Assembly: GCF_902506165.1 (NCBI RefSeq)
Contig: NZ_LR733817.1
Span: 310,001 to 374,000, forward strand
DNA from: Bosea sp. 29B
GTDB taxonomy: Bacteria > Pseudomonadota > Alphaproteobacteria > Rhizobiales > Beijerinckiaceae
Reading direction: 5' to 3'
DNA length: 64,000 bases
Below are positions 45,907 through 54,229 of the stretch, piece after piece (position 1 is the first letter of the stretch; each line of letters begins with the position of its first letter). Both the position numbers and the translations under genes were made by a program. The notes under the pieces were generated by a model that saw only the letters and a program-made list of their open reading frames with translations, was not told the DNA's origin and did no database searches.

Positions 45907-47784
45907 ATGAAGACGTCGATCGCAACGGTCTCGCTGTCCGGCAATCTTTCGCAGAAGCTCGAAGCCATCGCGGGCGCCGGCTTCGACGGCATCGAGATCT
46001 TCGAGCAGGACTTTCTCGCCTCGGATTTCACGCCCGGCGAGGTCGGCCAGATGGTGCGCGACGCCGGACTTGAGATCACCCTGTTCCAGCCCTTCCGCGA
46101 TTTCGAGAGCCTGCCCGAGCCCTATCGCAGCCGGGCCTTCGCCCGCGCCGCCCGCAAATTCGAGCTGATGAACCAGCTCGGCACCGATCTCGTGCTGGTC
46201 TGCTCGAGCACGCATCCGGCCGCCCTCGGCGGCATCGACCGCATGGCCCAGGATTTTCACGATCTCGGCGATCTGGCGAAACGGCATGGCGTGCGTGTCG
46301 GCTTCGAGGCGCTGTGCTGGGGCCGCTTCGTCAACGACCATCGCGACGCCTGGGAGGTGGTGCGGCGCGCCGACCATCCGAATGTCGGCCTGATCCTCGA
46401 CAGCTTCCATACGCTCGGCCGGCGCATCGATCCGGATTCGATCCGCGCCATCCCCGGCGACCGGATCTTCTTCGTGCAGCTCGCCGACGCGCCCGCGATC
46501 GACATGGACCTGCTCTACTGGTCGCGCCACTTCCGCAACATGCCGGGCGAAGGCGATCTCGACGTCACCGGCTTCATGCGCGCCGTGACCGCGACAGGCT
46601 ATGCCGGGCCGCTGAGCCTGGAGATCTTCAACGACCAGTTCCGCTCGGGCCTGCCGCGCCTGGTGGCGCAGGACGGCCATCGCAGCCTGATCGCCGTGAT
46701 GGACCGGGTGCGCCGCGTCGAGCCGGCGCTGCCCGCGGACCTGCCCGCCTTTCCCCCGCCGGCCCCGGTTGCGGGGGTCGAGTTCCTCGAATTCGCCACC
46801 AGTGCGGCGGAAGCGCCGGGCATCGAGGCGTTGCTGCGCTCCTGCGGTTTCGAAAAGACCGGCAACCACGTCTCGAAGCCGGTGGGCCTGTGGCGGCAGG
46901 GCGGCGTCAACGTGCTGGTCAACACCGACGCCAGCGGTTTCGCCAACAGCTCCTATCTCGTCCACGGCACGGCGGTGTCGGAGATCGCACTGATGCTGCC
47001 CGATGCGCGCGCCGCCTTCGAACGCGCCAGCGCCCTGCTCGCCCAGCCGCATGCGCAGGCCGCCGGCGAGGGCGAGCTCAGCATCCCCGCCATTCGCGGC
47101 GTCGGCGGCAGCGTCCTGCGCTTCCTGGATGCGACGTCCGATCTCGGCCGCATCTGGGACATCGACTTCAGAACGAGCCCGGCAGCCGCGGGTGCCGGCC
47201 TGACGCGGATCGACCATATCGGCCAGACCATGCCCTATGACGAGATGCTGAGCTGGTCGCTGTTCTACACCAGCATCTTCGACGCCCATAAGTCGCCGGT
47301 CGTCGACGTCGTCGATCCCGACGGGCTGGTCCGCTCGCAGGCGGTGCAGTCCGGCGGCCTGCGCGTCACCCTGAACGGGGCCAGCGCGCGCGGGACCCTG
47401 GCCGGGCGCTTCATCGAGGACAGCTTCGGCTCCTCCGTCCAGCACATCGCCTTCGCCAGCGACGACATCTTCGCCACAGCGGCGGCGATGGCCGCACGCA
47501 ATTTCCCGGTCCTGCAGATCGGCGCGAACTACTATCACGACGTCGAGGCCCGCTTCGGCCTGCCGCCGGCGCTGATCGAGCGGATGCGTCTTGCCAACAT
47601 CCTCTACGACGAGGATGCGGGCGGGCAGTTCTTCCAGTTCTATTCGGCGCCGCGGCCCGACGGCTTCTTCTTCGAGATCGTGCAGCGGCAGGGCAATTAT
47701 CAGGGCTATGGCGCCCCGAACGCCCCCTTCCGCATCGCCGCGCAGAAGCGCGCGGCCCGCCCGGCGGGAATGCCCAAACGCTAA
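45907..47784 (+). CDS. 3-Dehydroshikimate dehydratase fused to an HPPD-like domain (QsuB/QuiC type)
   Basis: Converts 3-dehydroshikimate to protocatechuate. The 625-residue protein has an N-terminal TIM barrel (1-270) with the four metal ligands Glu134, Asp165, Gln191 and Glu239. A C-terminal vicinal-oxygen-chelate domain resembles 4-hydroxyphenylpyruvate dioxygenase, and the HPPD-type ligand set His437, His513 and Glu590 appears intact. The ATG at 45907 matches the family N-terminus; the frame is open further upstream but that part has no family match. Its product is the substrate of PcaHG encoded 2-4 kb downstream. The role of the C-terminal domain is unsettled in the family. Confidence 0.93.
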   Translation: MKTSIATVSLSGNLSQKLEAIAGAGFDGIEIFEQDFLASDFTPGEVGQMVRDAGLEITLFQPFRDFESLPEPYRSRAFARAARKFELMNQLGTDLVLVCSSTHPAALGGIDRMAQDFHDLGDLAKRHGVRVGFEALCWGRFVNDHRDAWEVVRRADHPNVGLILDSFHTLGRRIDPDSIRAIPGDRIFFVQLADAPAIDMDLLYWSRHFRNMPGEGDLDVTGFMRAVTATGYAGPLSLEIFNDQFRSGLPRLVAQDGHRSLIAVMDRVRRVEPALPADLPAFPPPAPVAGVEFLEFATSAAEAPGIEALLRSCGFEKTGNHVSKPVGLWRQGGVNVLVNTDASGFANSSYLVHGTAVSEIALMLPDARAAFERASALLAQPHAQAAGEGELSIPAIRGVGGSVLRFLDATSDLGRIWDIDFRTSPAAAGAGLTRIDHIGQTMPYDEMLSWSLFYTSIFDAHKSPVVDVVDPDGLVRSQAVQSGGLRVTLNGASARGTLAGRFIEDSFGSSVQHIAFASDDIFATAAAMAARNFPVLQIGANYYHDVEARFGLPPALIERMRLANILYDEDAGGQFFQFYSAPRPDGFFFEIVQRQGNYQGYGAPNAPFRIAAQKRAARPAGMPKR

Positions 47785-48689
47785 CCTTGCCGGTCGGCGC
47801 TCTCCTTGGTCAGCCGCTCCAGCAGGTCGAGGCCGGCAACCGCCGGCCCGCCCTGGCGCTTGGTCAGGCCGACCGCGCCCGACAGGAAGCGGGCACCGGT
47901 CGAGATCTCACAGAGGTCGCCGCGATCCAGGTCGTCGGCGACGACGCCACGCGAGATGAACCAGACCGCATCCGAGCCGAGCAGGATCGCGCGCCCCACC
48001 GGCAGCGCGACCGTCTCGAAGGCGGGCTGCAACCCGGCCAGGTTGAACGTCAGCAGGTAATCGTCGACCGCGCGGCGGATGATCGCGGTGGCGGGCGGCA
48101 GCAGCACCGGCACGCGCGACAGCAATTGCGCCACCGGCTCCTCGCGCAGCGGATGGTCGCCGCGGGCGACCAGCGTGATCTCTTCCTCGTAGAGATGGGC
48201 GAAGACCAGGCCGGCCATCTCGCTGGCCACAGGCATGCGCCCGAGCATGAGGTCGATCGCCCCTTCGCGCAGCAGCCCGACCAGATAGGAATGCGGTCCG
48301 GTCTCGATCGCCAGCACGGTCTCGGGCGCGATCTCGCGGAAGCGCAGCGCCACGCGCGGGAACAGGCGTGTCGCCGCCGTCGGCAGCACGCCGACCCTGA
48401 TCGTGCTGCCCGGTGCGCCCGGATGCAGCGCCGCCGCGCCGGCTTCGAAGGCCTGCAGGCCTATGCTGGCATGACGGCGAAAGAGCGCGCCCTGCTCGGT
48501 CAGCACGAGGCGCCGCTTCTCGCGGCGGAACAGCGGCGTCGCCAGCAGGGTCTCCAGCTCCGCCAGGGTGCGGCTCAGGGCCGGCTGCGTGATGCCCTGG
48601 CGACGCGCGACCGCCGAGAGGCTACCTTCGACCGCGATATCCAGGAAGGCCCGGATATGACGCAGCTTGACGGCAGGGTGCATAATCAT
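47781..48689 (-). CDS. pcaQ: LysR-family regulator of the pca genes (PcaQ-like)
   Basis: A 302-residue LysR regulator. The helix-turn-helix is SLSAVARRQGITQPALSRTL near residues 23-42, and the effector domain carries RVGVLPTAATRLFPRV, typical of PcaQ. It is divergent from pcaD with start codons 77 bases apart, the classical pcaQ-pcaD layout in rhizobia, where beta-carboxymuconate-type intermediates are coinducers. Its first codons lie inside the palindrome CATAATCA-tt-TGATTATG, which suggests autoregulation. Its stop overlaps the convergent qsuB-type stop by 4 bases. ATG 48683 is an alternative start. Confidence 0.88.
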   Translation of the reverse strand: MIMHPAVKLRHIRAFLDIAVEGSLSAVARRQGITQPALSRTLAELETLLATPLFRREKRRLVLTEQGALFRRHASIGLQAFEAGAAALHPGAPGSTIRVGVLPTAATRLFPRVALRFREIAPETVLAIETGPHSYLVGLLREGAIDLMLGRMPVASEMAGLVFAHLYEEEITLVARGDHPLREEPVAQLLSRVPVLLPPATAIIRRAVDDYLLTFNLAGLQPAFETVALPVGRAILLGSDAVWFISRGVVADDLDRGDLCEISTGARFLSGAVGLTKRQGGPAVAGLDLLERLTKESADRQG

Positions 48690-48770
48690 TTGATTATGTA
48701 TCCTAGCGATCTTTGCATTATTCGGGCCGGTTTCACCTTGATAGGTTATGGCCAGGAGGAGAGATCGTGC
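48681..48770. promoter_or_regulatory. pca control region between LysR and pcaD
   Basis: The divergent gap contains the palindrome CATAATCA-tt-TGATTATG (48681-48698) over the LysR start, TTTGCATTATTC (48712-48723) and TTTCACCTTGATAGGTTATG (48731-48750), which includes a GGTTAT half-site like PcaQ sites, and then the pcaD ribosome site. The whole element is repeated in inverse orientation at 45555-45644. Confidence 0.8.
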
Positions 48771-49552
48771 AAGCCCTTACCCGCCCTTATGGCGTCCTCC
48801 ACTATCGCACGGATGGTCCGGCGGACGCTCCAGCGGTCATCTTCGCCAACTCGCTCGGCACGGACCTGCGGCTCTGGGATGCGATCCTGCCGCTTCTGCC
48901 CCGGGATCTGCGCTATATCCGCTATGACAAGCAGGGTCATGGCCTCTCGACCTTGGGCGGCGGCACCGACATCGCCGACCACGCCGACGACGCTATCGCG
49001 CTGATCGAGGCCCTCGCCGGCAAGCCGGTCGTCTTCGTCGGCCTCTCGATCGGCGGCCTGATCGGCCAGACCGTGGCGAGCCGGCGTCCCGAGCTCGTGC
49101 GGGCGCTCGTCCTCTCGAACACCGCGGCCAAGCTCGGCACGGTCGAGAGCTGGCAGGCCCGCATCGACGCCATTACCGGTCATGGGCTGGAGCATATCGC
49201 CGACGCCGTCATGGAGCGCTGGTTCGCTCCCGCCTTCCGCGCCACGCCGGAACTTTCGCTCTGGCGTGCCATGCTGACCCGGACGCCGGCAGACGGCTAT
49301 ATCGCCGCCTGCAGGGCGCTCTCCCACGCCGACCAGACCGCCGCGACCGCGGCCCTGCGCCTGCCCACCTTGGCGATCGCCGGCGATGCCGACGGTGCTT
49401 CCCCGGCCGAGCTGGTCGAGGCGACGGCCGCGCTGATTTCCGGCTCCGTCTTCCACGTCATCCCCGGCGCGGGCCATCTGCCCTGTGTCGAGAAGCCCGC
49501 GGCCTATGCCGCGATCCTGTCCCCGTTCCTGAGGGCCCACGCCCATGACTGA
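48767..49552 (+). CDS. pcaD: 3-Oxoadipate enol-lactonase
   Basis: Hydrolyses beta-ketoadipate enol-lactone to beta-ketoadipate in the protocatechuate branch. The 261-residue alpha/beta hydrolase has the nucleophile elbow VGLSIGGLIGQ, an oxyanion strand FANSLGTDLRLWD, and the C-terminal His in GAGHLPCVE. The GTG at 48767 follows AGGAGGAGAG. It is first in pcaD-pcaC-pcaH-pcaG, transcribed away from the PcaQ-like regulator, and overlaps pcaC by 8 bases. Confidence 0.95.
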   Translation: MQALTRPYGVLHYRTDGPADAPAVIFANSLGTDLRLWDAILPLLPRDLRYIRYDKQGHGLSTLGGGTDIADHADDAIALIEALAGKPVVFVGLSIGGLIGQTVASRRPELVRALVLSNTAAKLGTVESWQARIDAITGHGLEHIADAVMERWFAPAFRATPELSLWRAMLTRTPADGYIAACRALSHADQTAATAALRLPTLAIAGDADGASPAELVEATAALISGSVFHVIPGAGHLPCVEKPAAYAAILSPFLRAHAHD

Positions 49553-49931
49553 GCTTGCCGAGAAGGGCATGTCGATCCGCCGCCGCGTGCTGGGCGAGGC
49601 CCATGTCGACCGCGCCGAGGCCAACAAATCCGAGTTCGACGCCCCGTTCCAGGCACTGATCACCGATGCCGCCTGGGGCCATGTCTGGGCCCGTGACACG
49701 CTGCCGACGCGCGAGCGATCGATGATGACGATCGCGCTCCTGGCCGGGCTCGGCAATTACGAGGAGCTTGCCCTGCATCTGCGCGCCACGCGCAACACCG
49801 GGGCGAGCAAGGACGACGTGATGGAAGCTCTCCTCCACGTCGCGATCTATGCCGGCGTCCCGCGCGCCAACCACGCCATCAAGATCGCGAAGGACATCTT
49901 CGCAGCCATGGCTCAGGACGAGCAGGCATAA
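49545..49931 (+). CDS. pcaC: 4-Carboxymuconolactone decarboxylase
   Basis: Decarboxylates gamma-carboxymuconolactone to the enol-lactone used by PcaD. The 128-residue AhpD-like protein shows [34 protein letters not shown] and [20 protein letters not shown] (in parts), matching the family from end to end. It overlaps the pcaD stop by 8 bases, so it is translationally coupled. The substrate must come from PcaHG plus a PcaB cycloisomerase, and pcaB is not present in this window. Confidence 0.95.
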   Translation: MTELAEKGMSIRRRVLGEAHVDRAEANKSEFDAPFQALITDAAWGHVWARDTLPTRERSMMTIALLAGLGNYEELALHLRATRNTGASKDDVMEALLHVAIYAGVPRANHAIKIAKDIFAAMAQDEQA

Positions 49932-49951
49932 GAGAAGGCAGAGGAAACGCC

Positions 49952-50674
49952 ATGAAACCAGCGGAGTTCTACCAGCGCGACCGGACCTGGCAGCCGCCGG
50001 CGCTGACGCCCGACTACAAGACCTCGGTCGGGCGCAGCCCGCGCCTGGCGATGCTCTCGCTCCAGGGCTCGATGTCGGAGATCACCGGCCCGACCTTCGG
50101 CCACAGCGATATCGACCCGATCGACAACGACCTGATCAAGAACTACGCCAAATCAGGCGATCCGGTTGGCGAGCGCATCATCGTCCATGGCCGCGTCCTC
50201 GATGAGAACGGCCGCGGCGTGCCGAACACGCTGGTCGAGATCTGGCAGGCCAATGCTGGCGGGCGCTACCGCCACAAGAAGGACACCTATCTCGCGCCGA
50301 TCGACCCGAATTTCGGCGGCTGCGGCCGCACGCTGACCGACGAGAACGGCTACTACTTCTTCCGCACGATCAAGCCCGGCGCCTATCCCTGGCGCAACTG
50401 GGTCAACAACTGGCGCCCGGCCCATATCCATGTTTCGGTCTTCGGCACGGCCTTCAGCCAGCGCCTGATCACCCAGATGTATTTCGAGGGCGACCCGCTG
50501 ATCGCGAAATGCCCGATCGTCGCGACGATTCCCGACCAGCGCGCCATCGACCAGCTCATCGCGCCGCTCGACCTGAACGCCGCCGTGCCGCTCGACTGCC
50601 TCGCCTACAAATTCGACATCGTGCTGCGCGGCCGCCGCTCGACGCTGTTCGAGAACCGCCTGGAGGGCAACTGA
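49952..50674 (+). CDS. pcaH: Protocatechuate 3,4-dioxygenase beta subunit
   Basis: Iron(III) subunit of the ring-cleaving dioxygenase that opens protocatechuate between its hydroxyls. The 240-residue protein carries all four iron ligands: Tyr in GGRYRHKKD, Tyr in GAYPWRN, and the two His of [11 protein letters not shown]. The N-terminal [11 protein letters not shown] is family-typical. It pairs with PcaG, encoded 2 bases downstream, in an (alpha-beta)n complex in the cytoplasm. Confidence 0.96.
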   Translation: MKPAEFYQRDRTWQPPALTPDYKTSVGRSPRLAMLSLQGSMSEITGPTFGHSDIDPIDNDLIKNYAKSGDPVGERIIVHGRVLDENGRGVPNTLVEIWQANAGGRYRHKKDTYLAPIDPNFGGCGRTLTDENGYYFFRTIKPGAYPWRNWVNNWRPAHIHVSVFGTAFSQRLITQMYFEGDPLIAKCPIVATIPDQRAIDQLIAPLDLNAAVPLDCLAYKFDIVLRGRRSTLFENRLEGN

Positions 50675-50676
50675 TC

Positions 50677-51288
50677 ATGGTCCAGGCTCTGCCCTATCTG
50701 AAGGAATCCGCCTCCCAGACCGCCGGCCCTTACGTCCATATCGGCCTGGCGCCGGGCGCGGCGGGCTTCGACATCTATCGCCATGAGCTCGGCGGGACGA
50801 TCGCCGGCCCGGACGTGCCCGGCGAGCGCATCCGCATCGAGGGCCTCGTCTATGACGGCACCGGCGCGCCGGTGAAGGACATCCTGCTGGAAGCCTGGCA
50901 GGCCGACGCCAACGGCATCTACCCTCATCCCGAGGACCCGCGGCATAGCGAGGTCGCGCCGGGTTTCCGCGGCTGGGGCCGGATCATCACCGATTTCGAC
51001 AGCGGCCTCTGGAGCTTCGAGACGATCAAGCCAGGCCCCGTGCCGGGGCGCAACAAGCGCATGATGGCACCGCATATCAGCCTCTGGCTCGTCTCGCGCG
51101 GCATCAATATCGGCCTCAACACGCGGATGTATTTCGACGACGAGGACAATAGCGCCGACCCGGTGCTGGGCCTCGTCGAGCAGGAGAACCGCCGCCGGAC
51201 CTTGATCGCCCAGCGCACCGCGCCCGGCGTCTACCGTTTCGACATTCGCCTCCAGGGCGAAGGCGAAACCGTGTTCCTGGACGTCTGA
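50677..51288 (+). CDS. pcaG: Protocatechuate 3,4-dioxygenase alpha subunit
   Basis: The non-iron subunit of the dioxygenase, 203 residues. SASQTAGPYVHIGLAP, LEAWQADANGIY and GWGRIITDFDSGLWSFETIKPG (in parts) match PcaG, and the iron-ligand Tyr/His set of PcaH is absent as expected. ATG 50677 lies two bases after the pcaH stop and the BKACE gene follows after three more, so the genes are one transcript. Confidence 0.95.
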   Translation: MVQALPYLKESASQTAGPYVHIGLAPGAAGFDIYRHELGGTIAGPDVPGERIRIEGLVYDGTGAPVKDILLEAWQADANGIYPHPEDPRHSEVAPGFRGWGRIITDFDSGLWSFETIKPGPVPGRNKRMMAPHISLWLVSRGINIGLNTRMYFDDEDNSADPVLGLVEQENRRRTLIAQRTAPGVYRFDIRLQGEGETVFLDV

Positions 51289-51291
51289 GCC

Positions 51292-52140
51292 ATGACACAG
51301 CCCTGCATCATCTGCGTCGCCATCACCGGCTCGCTGCCGACCAAGGCCAACAACCCGGCGGTGCCGATCACCATCGCCGAGCAGGTCGAGAGCACGCAGG
51401 AGGCCTTCGAGGCCGGCGCCAGCATCGCGCACTGCCATGTGCGCGATGACGAGGGCAAGCCGAGCTCGGACCCCGAGCGCTATGGCCGCCTCAAGGAAGG
51501 CCTCGAGAAGCACTGCCCCGGCATGATCGTCCAGCTCTCGACCGGCGGCCGCTCGGGCGCGGGCCAGGCCCGCGGCGCCATGCTGTCGCTGCGGCCGGAC
51601 ATGGCCTCCCTCGCCGTCGGCTCGAACAACTTCCCGACCCGCGTCTACGAGAACGCACCTGACCTGGTCGACTGGCTCGCCGCCGAGATGGTGACCCATG
51701 GCGTCAAGCCGGAGATCGAGGCCTTCGATCTCTCGCACATCCTCAAGGCGCATGAGATGTGGCAGCGCGGCCAGATCGTCGATCGTCCCTATGTCCAGTT
51801 CGTCATGGGCGTGAAGAACGCGATGCCGGTCGATCGCGATGTGTTCAACTATTACATCCGCACCGTGAAGCGCCTGTTCGGCGAGAACGCGCCCTGGTGC
51901 GCCGCCGGCATCGGCTCGAACCAGATCGTGCTGAACGAATGGGCGATCGCCGCCGGTGGCCACGCCCGCACCGGCCTGGAAGACAATGTCCGCCTCGACC
52001 GCGAACGGCTCGCGCCCTCGAATGCCGCGCTGGTCGAGCGGGCGGCGGCGCTCGCCCGGAAATACGGGCGGCCGGTCGCGACCTGGCAGCAGGCGCGCGA
52101 GATCCTCGGCATTCCGATGAGGACGGGCAACGCCGGCTGA
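51292..52140 (+). CDS. Beta-keto acid cleavage enzyme (BKACE, DUF849)
   Basis: A 282-residue TIM-barrel zinc enzyme of the 3-keto-5-aminohexanoate cleavage family. Members condense a beta-keto acid with acetyl-CoA and release acetoacetate plus a new acyl-CoA. The zinc His pair is in IAHCHVRD (His47, His49), with VQLSTGGRSG and GSNQIVLNEWA as further signatures; the latter Glu is a zinc ligand in homologues. It is three bases after pcaG, so beta-ketoadipate is the natural substrate, giving succinyl-CoA and acetoacetate. This would bypass PcaIJ and PcaF. The substrate is inferred from position. Confidence 0.9.
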   Translation: MTQPCIICVAITGSLPTKANNPAVPITIAEQVESTQEAFEAGASIAHCHVRDDEGKPSSDPERYGRLKEGLEKHCPGMIVQLSTGGRSGAGQARGAMLSLRPDMASLAVGSNNFPTRVYENAPDLVDWLAAEMVTHGVKPEIEAFDLSHILKAHEMWQRGQIVDRPYVQFVMGVKNAMPVDRDVFNYYIRTVKRLFGENAPWCAAGIGSNQIVLNEWAIAAGGHARTGLEDNVRLDRERLAPSNAALVERAAALARKYGRPVATWQQAREILGIPMRTGNAG

Positions 52141-52180
52141 GGCCACGCTGCTCCCAGCCCGGAACAGGACGGAAGACGCA

Positions 52181-53011
52181 ATGATCAGCGGAAAGACCAG
52201 GCTCATCGGCCATCTCGGCTTCCCGACCGAGAGCTTCAAGGCGCCGCTGATCTACAACCCCTATTTCGAGCGCGACGGCATCGATGCTGTGGTCGTGCCG
52301 ATGGGCAGCCGCAGCGAGGACTATCCCGATTTCCTCAGGCTGTTCTTCCGCCTTTCCAACGCCCATGGCGCGCTCATAACCATGCCGCACAAGGTCGTGA
52401 CGACCGGCCTGGTCGACGATCTCATGCCGACGGCCGCGATCGCCGGGGCCTGCAACGCCGTGCGCCGCGAGGCCGACGGCCGGCTGACCGGCGAGATGTT
52501 CGACGGCGAGGGCTTCGTGCGTGGCGTCCTGCGCAAGGGCCGTCAGGTTGCCGGCACACGAGCCCTGGTGATCGGTGCCGGCGGCGTCGGCTCGGCGATC
52601 GCCGCTTCGCTCGCCAAGGCCGGCGTCGCCGAGCTCGGCCTGTTCGATATGAATGGCGGGGCGGCAGAGGCGCTGGGCGGACGGCTGGCGCGCTATTACG
52701 CCGCGCTCAAGGTTTCGACCGGCTCGAACGATCCGGCCGGCTTCGACATCGTCGTCAACGCGACTCCGCTGGGGATGAAGCCCGGCGATCCTCTGCCGCT
52801 CGACATCGCGCGCCTGCCCTCCTCCGCCTTCGTCGGCGAAGTGGTGATGGCGCAGACCATCACGCCCTTCCTGGCGGCGGCGCAGCAGCGCGGCTGCCAG
52901 GTCCAGGTCGGCACCGACATGCTGTTCGAGCAGATCCCGGCCTATCTCGAGTTCTTCGGCCTGCCCACGACCACCGCGGAAGACCTGCGCGCCGTGGCGC
53001 GGCTCGGCTGA
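52181..53011 (+). CDS. Shikimate/quinate dehydrogenase-like protein
   Basis: A 276-residue NAD(P)-dependent oxidoreductase of the AroE family, probably oxidising shikimate to 3-dehydroshikimate for the dehydratase upstream. The catalytic Lys is in LITMPHK (Lys71), the paired Asp in MFDGEGF (Asp108) and the nucleotide loop is VIGAGGVGSAIA. The usual substrate-binding SxSP motif is replaced by ESFKAP, so the acid-binding pocket differs from biosynthetic AroE. It is co-directional with the pca genes, 40 bases after the BKACE gene. The substrate is not certain. Confidence 0.87.
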   Translation: MISGKTRLIGHLGFPTESFKAPLIYNPYFERDGIDAVVVPMGSRSEDYPDFLRLFFRLSNAHGALITMPHKVVTTGLVDDLMPTAAIAGACNAVRREADGRLTGEMFDGEGFVRGVLRKGRQVAGTRALVIGAGGVGSAIAASLAKAGVAELGLFDMNGGAAEALGGRLARYYAALKVSTGSNDPAGFDIVVNATPLGMKPGDPLPLDIARLPSSAFVGEVVMAQTITPFLAAAQQRGCQVQVGTDMLFEQIPAYLEFFGLPTTTAEDLRAVARLG

Positions 53012-53023
53012 GCAGCCGTCCGC

Positions 53024-54202
53024 TCAGAACGGCATCTTGCAGTCCTTGCCATAGGCGTCCGGCAGCCCTTCGGCGATCTTGCTCTCGATCTCGGTAGCGT
53101 AGCTGCCGTCATCGCGTTTCTTCACCGCGACGAGATAATAGTCCTGGATCGGGAACTGGTTCGGCCCGATCGCGAAGCGCCCGCGCACGGAGTCGAACCT
53201 GGTCTTGCGCAAGGCCTCGATCAGCTTCGTGCGGTCGGCGATCTCGCCCTTCAGGGAGGTCGCGGCGGCGTTCAGCCAGATCGCCGCGTCATAGGCGTGC
53301 GCGGCATAGTTGGCGGGCGTATACTTGTACTCCGCCTTGAAGGCCTCGACGAAGGCGCGGCTCGCCGGCACGTCGAGCGCGGGCGACCAGTTGGTGACGC
53401 CGGAGGTCCCGACCGCCGCGTCCTGCAGCGCCGGCAGGTTGGTCTCGTCGATGGTGTGAGCCGACAGCATCGGCAGCGTGACGCCGGCCTGTCGCCATTG
53501 CTTGACGAAGGTGACGCCGAGGCCGCCCGGCATGAAGACGAAGGCCGCGTCCGCCTTCGCGGCGACGATCTTGGCGAGATCGCCTGAGAAGTCCGGCTGC
53601 GTCAGCGGCACGAAGATCTCGTCGACGATCTCGCCCTTGTATTCCCGCTTGAAGCCGGCGACGACGTCCTTGCCAGCCTGGTAGTTGGGCGCGACGACCA
53701 CGATCTTGCGATAGCCCTTCTGCGTGGCGTGGCGCCCCATCGCCTCGGCGTTCTGGTCGTTCTGGTAGGCGGCCGAGAACAGATAGGGGCTGCATCTTGC
53801 GCCAGCGATCGGGGACGGGCCGGCATTGGTGCCGATGAAGACGGTCTGGCCGTCGACCATGCGCCGGGCCGTCGCCATCAGGATGTTGGAGAAGACGATG
53901 CCGACGATGGCGTCGACCTTGTCGCGCTCGATCAGCTGCTGCACGCGCTGGATGCCGACCTCGGGCTTCAGCTCGTCGTCGACGACGAGCACCTCGGCCG
54001 GGATGCCCGCGATCTTGCCACCGAGCTGCTTGATCGCGAGTTGGAAGCCGTCGCGGGTGTGCTGGCCGAGCACCGCCGGCGGCCCGGTCAGGGTGGTGAC
54101 AAGGCCGATCCTGATCGATTGGGCTGGCTCGGCCGACGCCGTCGTCGCAAGGGCTGAGAGCAGCGCCAGCGCGCTCGCGGCAATCTTGAACGTGTCAGAC
54201 AT
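53024..54202 (-). CDS. Branched-chain-amino-acid-type ABC substrate-binding protein
   Basis: A 392-residue periplasmic receptor of the Liv/HbaE family. The signal peptide ends near residue 25 (TASAEP), and the mature protein starts SIRIGLVTTLTGPPAVLG with the typical GVEL-like hinge. Relatives bind amino acids, amides or aromatic acids. Liv-type permease and ATPase genes are absent from the window. It is the last gene of the GlcF-like / VAO-flavoprotein set on the minus strand, so the ligand may be that oxidase's substrate. Confidence 0.88.
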   Translation of the reverse strand: MSDTFKIAASALALLSALATTASAEPAQSIRIGLVTTLTGPPAVLGQHTRDGFQLAIKQLGGKIAGIPAEVLVVDDELKPEVGIQRVQQLIERDKVDAIVGIVFSNILMATARRMVDGQTVFIGTNAGPSPIAGARCSPYLFSAAYQNDQNAEAMGRHATQKGYRKIVVVAPNYQAGKDVVAGFKREYKGEIVDEIFVPLTQPDFSGDLAKIVAAKADAAFVFMPGGLGVTFVKQWRQAGVTLPMLSAHTIDETNLPALQDAAVGTSGVTNWSPALDVPASRAFVEAFKAEYKYTPANYAAHAYDAAIWLNAAATSLKGEIADRTKLIEALRKTRFDSVRGRFAIGPNQFPIQDYYLVAVKKRDDGSYATEIESKIAEGLPDAYGKDCKMPF

Positions 54203-54229
54203 GTCGTTGTCCCCTTTATTGGTTCGTTC

